A stretch of 64,000 nt of DNA from Clostridiales bacterium (lineage in GTDB: Bacteria; Bacillota; Clostridia; Lachnospirales; Lachnospiraceae), in contig JAHAJA010000018.1 in assembly GCA_018372435.1 (NCBI GenBank), positions 1 through 64,000 on the forward strand. Direction: 5' to 3'. Positions 7,942-17,191 of the stretch are shown here, one piece after another. The notes under the pieces are model-generated. The model did no database searches, was not told the DNA's origin, and worked only from the letters and a program-made list of their open reading frames with translations. Numbering within the stretch: the first letter of the stretch is position 1; each line of letters starts with the position of its first letter. The position numbers and the translations under genes were made by a program.

Positions 7942-10884
7942 CTATATAAGGCTTTTAATTGCGCCAAACATATCTGCATTATCCTGTAATTTTGTTTCAT
8001 TACCGATTACGCATAAGTTGTTGTCTGCAAGAATTGCTCCAACTAAACCTGCTAAAGCACGAATATCTTCTTGTGTAGCTGTTAAGATCTGTTCTCTTTC
8101 TCTTTGAAAATCCATTGTCGTCATATCACTTAGGTAAGATGCTAGTGAACGACCACCTTTTGCGGCTGGATTTAATGGTGTATCTACACTACTGATTGTT
8201 CCTATAATATATTTTGTCATATCACGATCATCCACGTCAAAGTTAGCGATATAATCAACGACTTGGTCATAGATTTTATTCGTTTCTTTAAGGTTAGGGT
8301 CACGATATGAGGTGAAATAGCCATTTCCATCAAAGCTAAATCCACACATAGAGCCATATGCTCCGCCCTTAACACGAATATTGTTCCATAGATAATCAAA
8401 GCTTAAGATAGACTTAAGAACACGTAATACTCCCGTGTAGGAATAGCCATCTTCTCTATAATTACCAGTACGAGCTACGTATTGAACCTTAGAAGCTGTC
8501 TTGAAACCTTCATTCAACTTCTCACAGTCAAACTTACCTAATGAAGTATTAATTTGAACATTACTTAACCTGTCGATGAATGGTTTAATGAATGGGTCAA
8601 ATAATTGATACCCCTCATCATCAGCAGTAACACTTAATAATACCGTATCTTTTCTAAATAAGCAATCCATAACTTGCTTTAAATTATTAGTAATTTCTTC
8701 ATGTTTGTTATCAAAATCATTTACAAGGTTATCAATAAAACGATAATATGAGATTCCATTCGTTAATTCATCAAACATAGCCGCTTGTGAATAGTACGAG
8801 GTAGCACGGCTTACCGCAACAGAATGTCCGGATGAATTTAATTTCATCTGAAGACGAGATTTAATTTCCATAAGTATCTCAAGCATTCTCTTACTATCCC
8901 CAAGTTTACTCTCATGAATAATTTCATTTAATAGCTCCATAGCTACCCCAAGCTCTTGATATAATACCTTAATCTTGAAGGCTAATACTGGTTTGTAGTT
9001 AGTAATATCGTTTTTCTTCACATAGGTACTAATGAAAGTATTAATTCCACCAGTATGAATATTGATTTCATTAGATAACTCTAAGAAACTGTTTTTTTCA
9101 GTATCCACATAACCTAGAACGGTTGATAACAATCCTATATAAGGAACTAAATCATTTGGAACGTATTTTGCATCAAATAATATTCTTAGATATGCGATTT
9201 GATTTGTAAAAATATCATGCTGTACAACTGTTGTAGAATCAACCATCTTAATCCTATTATAGATTGGTTGTGCATCTTTGCCTATATCCTCTCTAGCAAG
9301 TAAAGGTATTGACTGTAATTCTTCTGCTGTAGACGCTTGTTCTTGATATTTGGTTAATTCTTTAGTATTCTCAATAATTTGATTGATCTCATCATCGCTT
9401 AGACTTGCTTTATAGGATTCAAGTTTCTTCTTAATCTCTTCTTCAACTTTTGCTGTTAAACCAATTTCAGGTTTTACTATAACAACGCTCACATGATTAT
9501 TATTGATAAGATATTGCTTTATTAATTCTTCAAAATAACCGCTACCAATCTGCTCTTTTAAGAATGTGAATATCTGGTTAGCTTCCATATGAGCAAATGG
9601 TTTTGAATCATCATATAACCAACTTTCCAATAATTGAATACCGTACATAAGTCCCTTTGGAAACTGTCCAAAATCTGCTTCTCTATATTTGAACTCATAA
9701 AAATTAATGGCTGCACGTAATGCTTTCTCATCAATTCCATCTTTCACAATCTTGTCTAAAGTCTCTTCAATTACTTTTAAGAATTGATCTTTATCACTTT
9801 CATTAGCATTCTTTGCGATAATACTGAACATTGGTTGCATAATACTGCTATCAAAATCACTAAGGATATCTTGACCAATCTTAGTATCTAATATTGCTTG
9901 CTTTAGTGGTGCTCCAGGTGCACTAAGAAGTACATATTCAAGTATCTTCATAGACATAACTAATTTGGCATCTAATGAAGTACCCACTACTGCGTTATAG
10001 CTTACATACGTATTATTCTCAACAGGCTCTTCTGCAGAGATGGAATAGCTAGTAACAACTTCTTTTGGCTTTTCAAAAGATTTCTGCATCTCAATATGGG
10101 AATTCACTTGTATTTGATCAAAATCTGCCAGATATTCTTTATCTAACCAATTTAATTTTTCTTCAATATCCACATTACCATAGAGATAGATGTAACTATT
10201 CACTGGATGATAATATTTCTTATGAAAATCTAAGAACTCTTCATAAGATAAATCAGGAATGTTGTCAGGATCTCCGCCAGATTCCGTACCATAAGCAGTA
10301 TCTGGGAATAGAGATTTCTTAATCAAACGGAATAAAACTTGCTCTGGAGAAGAAAATGCACCTTTCATCTCGTTGTATACAATACCATTGATTTTCAACT
10401 CATCTTCTTTTTTCTCTAATTCATAATGCCAGCCCTCTTGCTCAAAAATCTGCTTTTTATTATAGATATTCGGATATAAAACCGCATCCATGTATACATG
10501 CATTAAGTTTTGAAAATCTTTATCATTACAACTTGCAATTGGATAAATTGTTTTGTCAGGATACGTTACTGCATTAAGGAAAGTATTCAATGATCCTTTC
10601 TCTAATTCAATAAAAGGATCCTTAACTGGGAAATTCTTTGATCCACATAAAACAGTATGTTCTACTATGTGAGCTGCACCAGTTGAATCCATTGGTGGTG
10701 TTTTAAATCCAACGAAGAATACTTTATTATCATCATCGTTAGACATTACAACAATACGAGCTCCACTTTTTTTATGCTTTAATATAATACCTAAAGTTTT
10801 TAACTCATCTATAGATTGAGATGTTACTATTTCGTATTGAGGCATGACGCCTAATTCATCAACACTTTTTATATTTTTTGACAT
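7942..10884 (-). CDS. M16C zinc metallopeptidase (presequence protease type)
   Basis: This 980-residue protein is the full length of the PreP/falcilysin class of insulinase-family proteases. These enclose and degrade short unfolded peptides in a clam-shell chamber. The inverted zinc motif HIVEH is at residues 72-76 within STGAAHIVEHTVLCGS, and the distal Glu lies in the NEMKGAF region. The M16C-associated middle domain and the inactive C-terminal half follow; the latter contains RVKGGAYG, the Arg/Tyr pair that binds substrate carboxylates. No signal peptide is seen, so it is probably cytosolic. It has its own leader and terminator. Confidence 0.93.
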   Translation of the reverse strand: MSKNIKSVDELGVMPQYEIVTSQSIDELKTLGIILKHKKSGARIVVMSNDDDNKVFFVGFKTPPMDSTGAAHIVEHTVLCGSKNFPVKDPFIELEKGSLNTFLNAVTYPDKTIYPIASCNDKDFQNLMHVYMDAVLYPNIYNKKQIFEQEGWHYELEKKEDELKINGIVYNEMKGAFSSPEQVLFRLIKKSLFPDTAYGTESGGDPDNIPDLSYEEFLDFHKKYYHPVNSYIYLYGNVDIEEKLNWLDKEYLADFDQIQVNSHIEMQKSFEKPKEVVTSYSISAEEPVENNTYVSYNAVVGTSLDAKLVMSMKILEYVLLSAPGAPLKQAILDTKIGQDILSDFDSSIMQPMFSIIAKNANESDKDQFLKVIEETLDKIVKDGIDEKALRAAINFYEFKYREADFGQFPKGLMYGIQLLESWLYDDSKPFAHMEANQIFTFLKEQIGSGYFEELIKQYLINNNHVSVVIVKPEIGLTAKVEEEIKKKLESYKASLSDDEINQIIENTKELTKYQEQASTAEELQSIPLLAREDIGKDAQPIYNRIKMVDSTTVVQHDIFTNQIAYLRILFDAKYVPNDLVPYIGLLSTVLGYVDTEKNSFLELSNEINIHTGGINTFISTYVKKNDITNYKPVLAFKIKVLYQELGVAMELLNEIIHESKLGDSKRMLEILMEIKSRLQMKLNSSGHSVAVSRATSYYSQAAMFDELTNGISYYRFIDNLVNDFDNKHEEITNNLKQVMDCLFRKDTVLLSVTADDEGYQLFDPFIKPFIDRLSNVQINTSLGKFDCEKLNEGFKTASKVQYVARTGNYREDGYSYTGVLRVLKSILSFDYLWNNIRVKGGAYGSMCGFSFDGNGYFTSYRDPNLKETNKIYDQVVDYIANFDVDDRDMTKYIIGTISSVDTPLNPAAKGGRSLASYLSDMTTMDFQREREQILTATQEDIRALAGLVGAILADNNLCVIGNETKLQDNADMFGAIKSLI

Positions 10885-11124
10885 GCTCTAGTTTCCTCCT
10901 GAAATTTGAATGGTCCATGGAACCATCTTCCTAGGTCATCGATGTTGACGACCTCGATACAATTATGCAACGAATACATAAATCCACTTGACTTCCATTT
11001 TCTTTCATCAATAAAAGTATTTACCATTGTTTTAGATTATAGCATACTACTTACATTTTGTCACCAAAACCCCATCTTTAACCGCTTTTGATATATTTTT
11101 TTATCTTAGTTTTTGTTTGATAAT

Positions 11125-11153
11125 TTGACTTTTTTCGATATATATGGTAAATT
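11125..11153 (+). promoter_or_regulatory. cspA promoter
   Basis: TTGACT (11125-11130), a 17-base spacer and TAAATT (11148-11153) form a good sigma-A promoter. It predicts an mRNA leader of roughly 130 bases before cspA, the long structured leader expected of cold-shock genes. The rest of the 409-base gap (10885-11293) holds nothing else I can identify. Confidence 0.65.
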
Positions 11154-11293
11154 TAAGTATGGCTTTTCATTAAGTCGACGGCCTTGATTTGAACCTCGTT
11201 TAAATTGCCCTCGGCTTTATCCAAAAAGGATATGATTTGTCTAAAACAGAGAGGGATTCAATACCCGATATAATGTATTAGGAGGCACTATTT

Positions 11294-11494
11294 ATGAAAA
11301 ATGGTACAGTAAAATGGTTTAACGCAAGCAAAGGATTCGGATTCATTACTGATGAAGAAGGAAAAGATATCTTCGTTCACTTCTCAGCTTTACAAATGGA
11401 TGGATTCAAAGTTCTTGACGAAGGTGACAAAGTTGGATTTGAAGTTGTTGATGGTGATAAAGGACCTCAAGCTACTAACGTAGTTAAACTATAA
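11294..11494 (+). CDS. cspA: Cold-shock protein (CspA family)
   Basis: This 66-residue single cold-shock domain protein is a single-stranded nucleic-acid chaperone. RNP1 is KGFGFI and RNP2 is IFVHFSAL, giving the aromatic surface that stacks on bases. AGGAGG lies upstream of the ATG. The gene has its own promoter with a long leader and a strong terminator. It is on the opposite strand to nearly all neighbours and directly borders the agr/RiPP island. Confidence 0.96.
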   Translation: MKNGTVKWFNASKGFGFITDEEGKDIFVHFSALQMDGFKVLDEGDKVGFEVVDGDKGPQATNVVKL

Positions 11495-11514
11495 AATCAA
11501 TAATATGTTACATA

Positions 11515-11547
11515 AAAGAGGTGGGAAATTATTTTCTCCACCTCTTT
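11515..11547 (+). terminator. cspA/agrD convergent terminator (also an island-flanking repeat)
   Basis: AAAGAGGTGG and CCACCTCTTT form the stem, followed on the plus strand by ATTATTTTTTT. It can also act for agrD on the minus strand. A nearly identical copy lies in inverted orientation at 21040-21069, on the other side of the agr/RiPP genes. Confidence 0.85.
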
Positions 11548-11593
11548 ATTATTTTTTTATTTTCAAATTGTACATGTTATCCTTTATGAGATA

Positions 11594-11764
11594 CTATTTG
11601 TTAAACTCTTTTAATAACTCAACATCTGGTACTTTAGGTTGACAGATAAACCATAGACAACAACTCCCCACAATTGCATGAATTGATTTAACACATAACA
11701 ACATCATCATTGGAGCTACACAGTTTTTACCAATCTTATTCATTACATTCTTAATTCTTAACAT
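11594..11764 (-). CDS. agrD: AgrD-type cyclic (thio)lactone pheromone precursor
   Basis: This 56-residue peptide has the AgrD layout. The amphipathic N-terminal leader (MLRIKNVMNKIGKNCVAPMM) and hydrophobic middle are followed by the core candidate GSCCLWFICQP. A charged tail containing PKVPDVELLKEFNK would be removed by AgrB. In the family a conserved Cys closes the ring onto the C-terminal residue of the core; here Cys35, Cys36 or Cys41 could take part, so the exact ring is open. GGGAGG lies six bases before the ATG. It sits 28 bases after agrB on the same strand, as in classical agrBD. Confidence 0.85.
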   Translation of the reverse strand: MLRIKNVMNKIGKNCVAPMMMLLCVKSIHAIVGSCCLWFICQPKVPDVELLKEFNK

Positions 11765-11792
11765 ACACTACCTCCCATAATTTAAACATTAT

Positions 11793-12389
11793 TTAGTTAC
11801 TACTATCACGATTAAAAATCGGCAACAACAAAATACTCTCAACTAATACTCCCGCCACTGCACTATTTATAATAATTTGATTACTCTTAACTGTAATAAG
11901 CAGAAGTATTATAAGAATTTCAACAATAGTTACTACTCTACTTTCGAATCTTAATTTTTTTCTTTGCTTAGCTTCTAATCTTTTATTCTTTGAATCAATT
12001 GGTGCTAAGATAAATACAAACAAGCCACTAATTATCAAACAAACCAACCACGTAATTGCCATTATTGAATAACTAGGAAAACTATTAGTCATTACTGTAA
12101 TAATCTTGATACTTACCACAGCTAATAATAGATAAGTAGTTATGCACTTCCAATGTAGATTACGATGTGCTCCACCAGCCTTTCTTCTAAGTATCACATA
12201 GAAGGCCATATAAACCAACATCTCTAGCTCCATATTCAAAAATATCCCTGTAAACAATACGAGAAGTGTATTAAACGCAATGGATAGTACCCCTTCAAAA
12301 CCATATTCGTATAATGGACGATATTTCTCTTGTGCAAGGTTACACAGAATCACATAATTGGTAATCTTCTTTGATAAATATTGGTACAC
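11793..12389 (-). CDS. agrB: AgrB-type membrane peptidase
   Basis: AgrB is an integral membrane cysteine endopeptidase that trims the AgrD C-terminus and forms the thiolactone intermediate. The 198-residue protein has about six membrane segments. It carries the catalytic pair in RRKAGGAHRNLHWKC: His75 and Cys82, nearly the same positions as His77 and Cys84 of Staphylococcus aureus AgrB. It stands between the zinc-ribbon gene and agrD. The matching AgrC-like kinase and LytTR regulator are about 6 kb upstream at the other end of the island, with the RiPP genes in between. Confidence 0.93.
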   Translation of the reverse strand: MYQYLSKKITNYVILCNLAQEKYRPLYEYGFEGVLSIAFNTLLVLFTGIFLNMELEMLVYMAFYVILRRKAGGAHRNLHWKCITTYLLLAVVSIKIITVMTNSFPSYSIMAITWLVCLIISGLFVFILAPIDSKNKRLEAKQRKKLRFESRVVTIVEILIILLLITVKSNQIIINSAVAGVLVESILLLPIFNRDSSN

Positions 12390-12412
12390 GTTATCTCGCC
12401 ACCTCTCTAAAA

Positions 12413-12604
12413 CTATTTGATTTCTTCAGGATTCTTAACTATTAATGACTCCACCTTACCACAAGAATCACAAAAATTAATGAGTAATTCCGATCCTCCA
12501 AGTCCTACCTTTGAGTCCAAGGAATGAACAGAGGCAATTCCAAATAACTTACCTGTTTTAAAACTACTATTACCACATTTTTCACAAATTTGTTTTGATT
12601 CCAT
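12413..12604 (-). CDS. Small zinc-ribbon-like protein
   Basis: This 63-residue protein has two CxxC knuckles (CEKC near residue 7 and CDSC near residue 45), the signature of a small zinc ribbon. GGAG lies about eight bases before the ATG. It is packed between the ABC permease (23 bases upstream) and agrB (23 bases downstream), so it belongs to the operon. It could be a regulator or nucleic-acid-binding factor; I cannot assign a function. Confidence 0.75.
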   Translation of the reverse strand: MESKQICEKCGNSSFKTGKLFGIASVHSLDSKVGLGGSELLINFCDSCGKVESLIVKNPEEIK

Positions 12605-12626
12605 ATTATATTCTCCTTTTAATAAG

Positions 12627-13379
12627 TTATTTTTCTATATCCATCTTTATAAATTTCACATAGGATACTGTTCCAAATAAAAACATATACATTAAGCAAA
12701 CCACGGCTGCCATACCTAAGTTAACGGTACTAAAAGATGCTGCTATTGCCTTTAAATAATAGGTTCCAATATAGCTTGATATCTTTGGTAGCATTGAACT
12801 TAAAATACTACTAACTAAGATAATCCCTACTACAACACCAACGATTACTCCGCTGTTTTTTATATATAATGATAAGAAAAAATTAAAAACTATCCATGTG
12901 ATTAGCGGAAGTAAACTCCAAACATAAGCTGCTATATTATAACCTACATCATTTTGTATTGCAGCTGATCCGAATGCTAGAAAGCTACCTAGATATGAGG
13001 AAATATAAACGACTACAAGCATAATAAATGTGGCTACAATTACCGCCAATACTTTTGAAATGATGATTCTGCTTCTGCCATATCCACTTAATATTGATAA
13101 CTTCAATGTTCCCTCATTGTATTCATCTGCAATTAAAAACGTAATCATTAAAGTTGCAAAGATTGGTAACAACAAATCAGATATTGTACTGAGTAATTGA
13201 AGTGGGTACTGTACTGCTAATTCATTCCGTGTTATGTCTTCTCCAAATTGTCCTGCCATATACACCTGCTTTATAATTAGGGCAAAGGCTAGGGAAACAA
13301 AGGCTAGAATTCCACAAAAGATGTATATTCTCTTACTTTTGAAAATCTTATATATCTCATTCTCAAACAACTTTTTCAT
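12627..13379 (-). CDS. ABC-2-type transporter permease of the RiPP locus
   Basis: This 250-residue protein has about six membrane helices and the ABC-2 permease pattern, including DEYNEGTLKLSILSGYGRSRI, the coupling region typical of BcrB/YydJ-like exporters. Its start overlaps the ATPase gene by 17 bases, so translation is coupled. With the ATPase it should form the exporter or self-immunity pump for the modified peptides. The position after rSAM and M50 genes matches yydJ of Bacillus. Substrate assignment is inference from context. Confidence 0.9.
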   Translation of the reverse strand: MKKLFENEIYKIFKSKRIYIFCGILAFVSLAFALIIKQVYMAGQFGEDITRNELAVQYPLQLLSTISDLLLPIFATLMITFLIADEYNEGTLKLSILSGYGRSRIIISKVLAVIVATFIMLVVVYISSYLGSFLAFGSAAIQNDVGYNIAAYVWSLLPLITWIVFNFFLSLYIKNSGVIVGVVVGIILVSSILSSMLPKISSYIGTYYLKAIAASFSTVNLGMAAVVCLMYMFLFGTVSYVKFIKMDIEK

Positions 13380-14292
13380 ACTGTTCCTCCTTTACTAGCA
13401 TAAGAAAAATATCTTCTAAAGTAGGATCAATCTTAATAATATCCTGATCTTCAAGTTTCAAATCATCCAGTAGGTTAATTAATTCTTCTCTAGTATTATT
13501 ACTCATGCTAACGGTAACGGAATCAAAATCCGAAGTAATAACTTCATATTCTGAATCTTCTAAGAGTTTTTTTAATACTTTCTCTGTGTCATTCGTTATA
13601 ATCTTATATAGTTCTTTACTCACTTCGTATATCTTATCCGTATCACCATAATAGACAGTTTTACCATGATTAATAACAATGAGCTTATTACAAATCTTTT
13701 CGAGATAGTATAATAGATGTGATGAAATAATTACTGTTACTTTTTCTTCTTTCGCTAATTTACTAATTAGCTGATATATCTCTCTCATCCCCTGAGGATC
13801 TAATCCATTGGTAGGTTCATCAAGAATAATAACTTTCGGATGATTCAGCAAGGCTCTGGCTAATCCTAGTCTTTGTTTCATCCCTGTAGAATATGCCCTT
13901 ACTTTCTTGTTCGCTGCCTCTGATAGACCTACGAACTCTAATAGATTACAGATTCTATCCATATCTACATCCGGATACAAGTTAGCTATAAGTTTAAGAT
14001 TCTGAATTCCAGTAAGATAATTATAGAAGGAAGGTGATTCTGAAGTAAATCCTACATCACGAGATATCACATTGGAGTTATTATCTAGTTGTTGACCATT
14101 AATATATATATCCCCACTGCTTTTACTAATTAATCTGGTGATAATCTTCATCGTAGTAGATTTTCCAGCACCATTAGGTCCAATTAAACCAATCACATCG
14201 CCTGCCTCAGCAGAAAAGCTGAGATTGTCAACGACTTCCTTATCATTATATTTCTTACATAGATTATCTACTCTTATTATGGTTTTAATCAT
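13363..14292 (-). CDS. ABC transporter ATP-binding protein of the RiPP locus
   Basis: This 309-residue ATPase is complete. Walker A is GPNGAGKST, the signature is YSTGMKQRLGLARAL, Walker B plus glutamate is VIILDEPTNG, and the switch His is in SSHLLYYLEKI. The C-terminal extension of about 85 residues is typical of CcmA/BcrA-type ATPases that pair with separate ABC-2 permeases. It overlaps the M50 gene by eight bases and the permease by 17. Export or immunity for the Cys-rich peptides is the likely role. Confidence 0.94.
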   Translation of the reverse strand: MIKTIIRVDNLCKKYNDKEVVDNLSFSAEAGDVIGLIGPNGAGKSTTMKIITRLISKSSGDIYINGQQLDNNSNVISRDVGFTSESPSFYNYLTGIQNLKLIANLYPDVDMDRICNLLEFVGLSEAANKKVRAYSTGMKQRLGLARALLNHPKVIILDEPTNGLDPQGMREIYQLISKLAKEEKVTVIISSHLLYYLEKICNKLIVINHGKTVYYGDTDKIYEVSKELYKIITNDTEKVLKKLLEDSEYEVITSDFDSVTVSMSNNTREELINLLDDLKLEDQDIIKIDPTLEDIFLMLVKEEQYEKVV

Positions 14293-15502
14293 GCACTCTC
14301 ACCTTATTTCTGTTTTTTAGATAGACACTAATTATTTCTATTACCTTCTTACCAAGTATTACTGCCAAGACTAACAAGATTACTCTAAACTCATATATAT
14401 ATTGCGAAAACGTATATCCCTTGCTCATTCCTTTATTGATTACACTCATAATCCATCGTATTTCGAATCCAATTACCGTAGCATAAAAACCTACCGATAC
14501 TAAGAAATAGATTGTATATAATCCATGGAAAGAATTCTCTCTACCAAGTGCCCATTCTTTAAATTGTTTAAAGGAGCCTTTTCTTAGATTTGGTCTTTTC
14601 AGTATTGTACTCAACATAAAATATCCATCTAATGGAAGCAATGGAGATAAATTAGCAACTACAAGAGATATATTCGTTGTACATACTAATAATAAAAACT
14701 TATATACGTTGCCTTCTGCAAATTGTAGGAGGATTCCCGCGAAGGCTGCTATACTCATGTTGCAATAAATTCCTGCGAACCAAACACGTAACCTAAGCTT
14801 TGGCTCAATTGTGTAGATTCCAGGCATCTTCACATAAAACATTGGTGTTCCCACATATAATGCAAGTACCAACTGAGAAGGTTTCAATCCATATCGATAC
14901 CCAACAATTGCATGTGCAAATTCATGAATCCCAATACTTAGTACAAATATCCCAAGCATTGCTACTATACCTAATCCTACCGAACCACCTAGCATATAGT
15001 TTCTTAATGTAAAGAATTCCTTCATGTTGAATATCATTAAGATTAATCCAACAAGTATTAAAGTACTACACACCCAAGTAACTGGAGTGAGTAACTTATC
15101 AGTAAATTTTTGAAAACTAGAGTACAACTTCTTCAAATTGACTTTCTTTAAAGTAACAGAAAGGTAATCCATCTCCTGTTTCTCTACTTTATATTCTTCT
15201 AGTGGATTACTAATCAATCCTGCCTTACATAGCCAAGTATATAAATGCTCCATATTTAATTTATATCCATGACTTTCTTCCAAAATACATTCTATATCTT
15301 GTAAACTATGTGAACCATCCATATAACCGACAGCAGCTTGAATTGCATCCTTATTATTCTCATCTAGTTGAATAAAGCGATCTTCCTTGATACTACCCAT
15401 GCAATAAATGTTTCCATCTTTCTTCTCAAACAACGTCCAAACATTAATATCTTCTTCTATAATTGGTTTAATATAATTCTCATGCACTCTTATCACACTC
15501 AC
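14285..15502 (-). CDS. M50 site-2-type membrane metalloprotease of the RiPP locus
   Basis: This 405-residue protein resembles YydH and other M50 peptidases of radical-SAM RiPP loci. Residues about 40-100 look like a PqqD-type winged-helix peptide-binding domain (LDENNKDAI...MDGSHSLQDI). Membrane segments follow, with the zinc motif HEFAH at 193-197 and the second ligand motif NLSPLLPLDG at 284-293. Both zinc-binding motifs are intact. It probably cleaves the leader of the modified precursors in the membrane. It overlaps the maturase gene by 23 bases and the ATPase by eight. Confidence 0.92.
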   Translation of the reverse strand: MSVIRVHENYIKPIIEEDINVWTLFEKKDGNIYCMGSIKEDRFIQLDENNKDAIQAAVGYMDGSHSLQDIECILEESHGYKLNMEHLYTWLCKAGLISNPLEEYKVEKQEMDYLSVTLKKVNLKKLYSSFQKFTDKLLTPVTWVCSTLILVGLILMIFNMKEFFTLRNYMLGGSVGLGIVAMLGIFVLSIGIHEFAHAIVGYRYGLKPSQLVLALYVGTPMFYVKMPGIYTIEPKLRLRVWFAGIYCNMSIAAFAGILLQFAEGNVYKFLLLVCTTNISLVVANLSPLLPLDGYFMLSTILKRPNLRKGSFKQFKEWALGRENSFHGLYTIYFLVSVGFYATVIGFEIRWIMSVINKGMSKGYTFSQYIYEFRVILLVLAVILGKKVIEIISVYLKNRNKVRVHD

Positions 15503-16838
15503 ATTCTTTTTTACTAATCTTATATAGATTAATAATCACTCGTTCTGTCATTTTACGGTACATATCACAACTAACCTCACTATTGGTAAACACATCTTTT
15601 GTTTCTAGTAGATTAATTCCAAGGCATCCTGTGCAGCTTCTTCGTATAAAGCACTCTTTACATTCTGGTATTGTCGTTTTATTAAAGTTTTCAAGTCTTG
15701 TAACAGTTTTCACAAACTTCTCTGACTCAAATAAATGTTCATCAAATATACTACCAATACATAAGGATTCATCATCTGTAAACATGAAACATGGATAGAC
15801 CTCACCAAGTGTTGATATTGAATACTCAGCCAATCCTGCCGCGCATATATATTTGCTACTTCTCTTTGTATAGAATGCATTCACAACTCTTTGTACCAAA
15901 GAATACGTATACGTATGCATCTTCTTAGGATTTTCAAACACATCATCAACAGATTGAATAAATTCATCTCGATTTTTAAGTACAAAATCACAGGTTTGTT
16001 CTCCTCCCGCTGGAACAATATGCAGTGGAATCTCGCCGAATTCAGATCTGATGTATTGAATAATATCTGCAATATGAACATCATTTTTAATATGATTCTC
16101 ATTGTAAGTTACTTCAATCGTTGAAGGTTGATCTGTGTTTTCCTTTAGCTTCCTTATATTTTTAAGAATTACTTCCGATGTACCAAGGCCATTTTCATAA
16201 ACTCGCATCATATCATTAACAAGTGGTACACCATCAAAACTAACCGTAACTTGCATCTGATACCTATTAACCAGTTGAATAAAATCCTCTCCTATCATGG
16301 TTCCATTCGTTACAATTCCAATTCTCGTCTTAATTTCTTTGTTCTCATTCTTTTCTGCGATATACTCACAGATATAATGAATAAGTGGCATATTCATTGT
16401 CGGCTCTCCGCCAAATATCTGAATCATATGAATAACTTCAAATTTGTTAAAGAAAACATCTAACGCTTTCTTAGCAACAGATACTTCCATCATATTCTCA
16501 TCAGATTGATAACTTCCGCCGTTTGCATAGCAATACTTACATCTCAAATTACAACTATTCGAAATATTTAAAACTAACTTTTCTAACCCTTCAAACTCTT
16601 CCTTTTTAATTTGTTCTTGGCTTTTTTCAGGAATCTTACTTCCACTTTGTAACAACGAATTTACTTTATTAATATCATTTTCAGATACATCAAACGTTGT
16701 CATTATCTCTTCCTTAGAACAACCATTTTCAATTGCTTGAATAACACCTGCTGTCTTCTCATTTACTTCAAAAAACCTCATACTATCTGGTAAATATGCT
16801 AAACATACATTATCTTCTTTAATTATCTTTGTCTTCAT
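15480..16838 (-). CDS. Radical SAM/SPASM peptide maturase
   Basis: This 452-residue protein starts at the ATG at 16838; a longer frame would need a TTG. The N-terminal 75 residues (PDSMRFFEVNEKTAGVIQAI) look like a PqqD-type precursor-recognition domain. The radical SAM cluster motif is CNLRCKYC (Cys96, 100, 103), followed by FGGEPTMN. The C-terminal SPASM region supplies Cys332, 350, 393, 396, 402, 405 and 424, including CKECFIRRSCTGC, enough for two auxiliary clusters. This layout fits enzymes that form thioether or other crosslinks on Cys-rich peptides. Three such peptides lie directly upstream in the same direction. The exact bond made is unknown. Confidence 0.92.
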   Translation of the reverse strand: MKTKIIKEDNVCLAYLPDSMRFFEVNEKTAGVIQAIENGCSKEEIMTTFDVSENDINKVNSLLQSGSKIPEKSQEQIKKEEFEGLEKLVLNISNSCNLRCKYCYANGGSYQSDENMMEVSVAKKALDVFFNKFEVIHMIQIFGGEPTMNMPLIHYICEYIAEKNENKEIKTRIGIVTNGTMIGEDFIQLVNRYQMQVTVSFDGVPLVNDMMRVYENGLGTSEVILKNIRKLKENTDQPSTIEVTYNENHIKNDVHIADIIQYIRSEFGEIPLHIVPAGGEQTCDFVLKNRDEFIQSVDDVFENPKKMHTYTYSLVQRVVNAFYTKRSSKYICAAGLAEYSISTLGEVYPCFMFTDDESLCIGSIFDEHLFESEKFVKTVTRLENFNKTTIPECKECFIRRSCTGCLGINLLETKDVFTNSEVSCDMYRKMTERVIINLYKISKKECECDKSA

Positions 16839-16884
16839 AACCACCACCAACCTTTTCTTTTTTCTTTTTCTTCATTCTTTTTTC

Positions 16885-16940
16885 TTTATCTTTTTTTCTT
16901 TATCTTTTTTTCTTTATCTTTTTTTCTTTATCTTTTTTTC
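16885..16940 (-). repeat. Four perfect 14-bp pyrimidine/purine tandem repeats
   Basis: TTTATCTTTTTTTC is repeated four times without a mismatch (16885-16898, 16899-16912, 16913-16926, 16927-16940). The mRNA strand therefore has an A-rich purine run with GATAAAG motifs in the maturase leader. Similar imperfect tracts continue to about 16855. The array separates the precursor-peptide genes from the maturase. Confidence 0.9.
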
Positions 16941-16941
16941 T

Positions 16942-16974
16942 TATACGGCGACCTTCTTATGAAGTCGCCGTATA
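16942..16974 (-). promoter_or_regulatory. Strong hairpin between precursor peptides and maturase
   Basis: TATACGGCGACTTC pairs with GAAGGTCGCCGTATA on the minus strand, with one bulged base and an ATAA loop, 11 bases after the last peptide stop. It is followed by AAGAAAAAAAG rather than a T-run, so it is not an ordinary terminator. It more likely acts as an mRNA stabiliser or processing site giving more precursor than maturase mRNA; this role is inferred. Confidence 0.65.
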
Positions 16975-16984
16975 TAATTTTAAT

Positions 16985-17146
16985 TTATTTAGGGCATCCG
17001 AATCCGCACCAAACTCCAGCTGCTATACAGCCCACGCCACAAAGTGCTCCACCTGGTTGAATGCCTTCTTCTAATACGGCAACTGTTTCAAGATCTACTT
17101 CTCTCATTCTAATACAATCATCTTGTTCTTTTTGATAATTACTCAT
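16985..17146 (-). CDS. Cys-rich RiPP precursor peptide 3
   Basis: This 53-residue peptide has its ATG at 17146 preceded by AGGAGGATTAAACG. The acidic leader contains MREVDL and LEEGIQPGG. The core candidate GGALCGVGCIAAGVWCGFGC (C-x3-C-x6-C-x3-C) ends in PK. One extra Cys (residue 11) lies in the leader. The small-residue core with regularly spaced Cys resembles the Cys-bearing halves of sactipeptides such as thuricin CD, but it lacks their long hydrophobic C-terminal half. Co-directional with the maturase. Confidence 0.82.
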   Translation of the reverse strand: MSNYQKEQDDCIRMREVDLETVAVLEEGIQPGGALCGVGCIAAGVWCGFGCPK

Positions 17147-17191
17147 CGTTTAATCCTCCTATAATTATGTATTTCTTAAAATGATGCTTAA

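Noticed and set aside
16942..16974. Hairpin after the third precursor as an intrinsic terminator
   Set aside because: On the minus strand it is followed by an A-rich purine track, not a T-run; the genes continue in the same direction.
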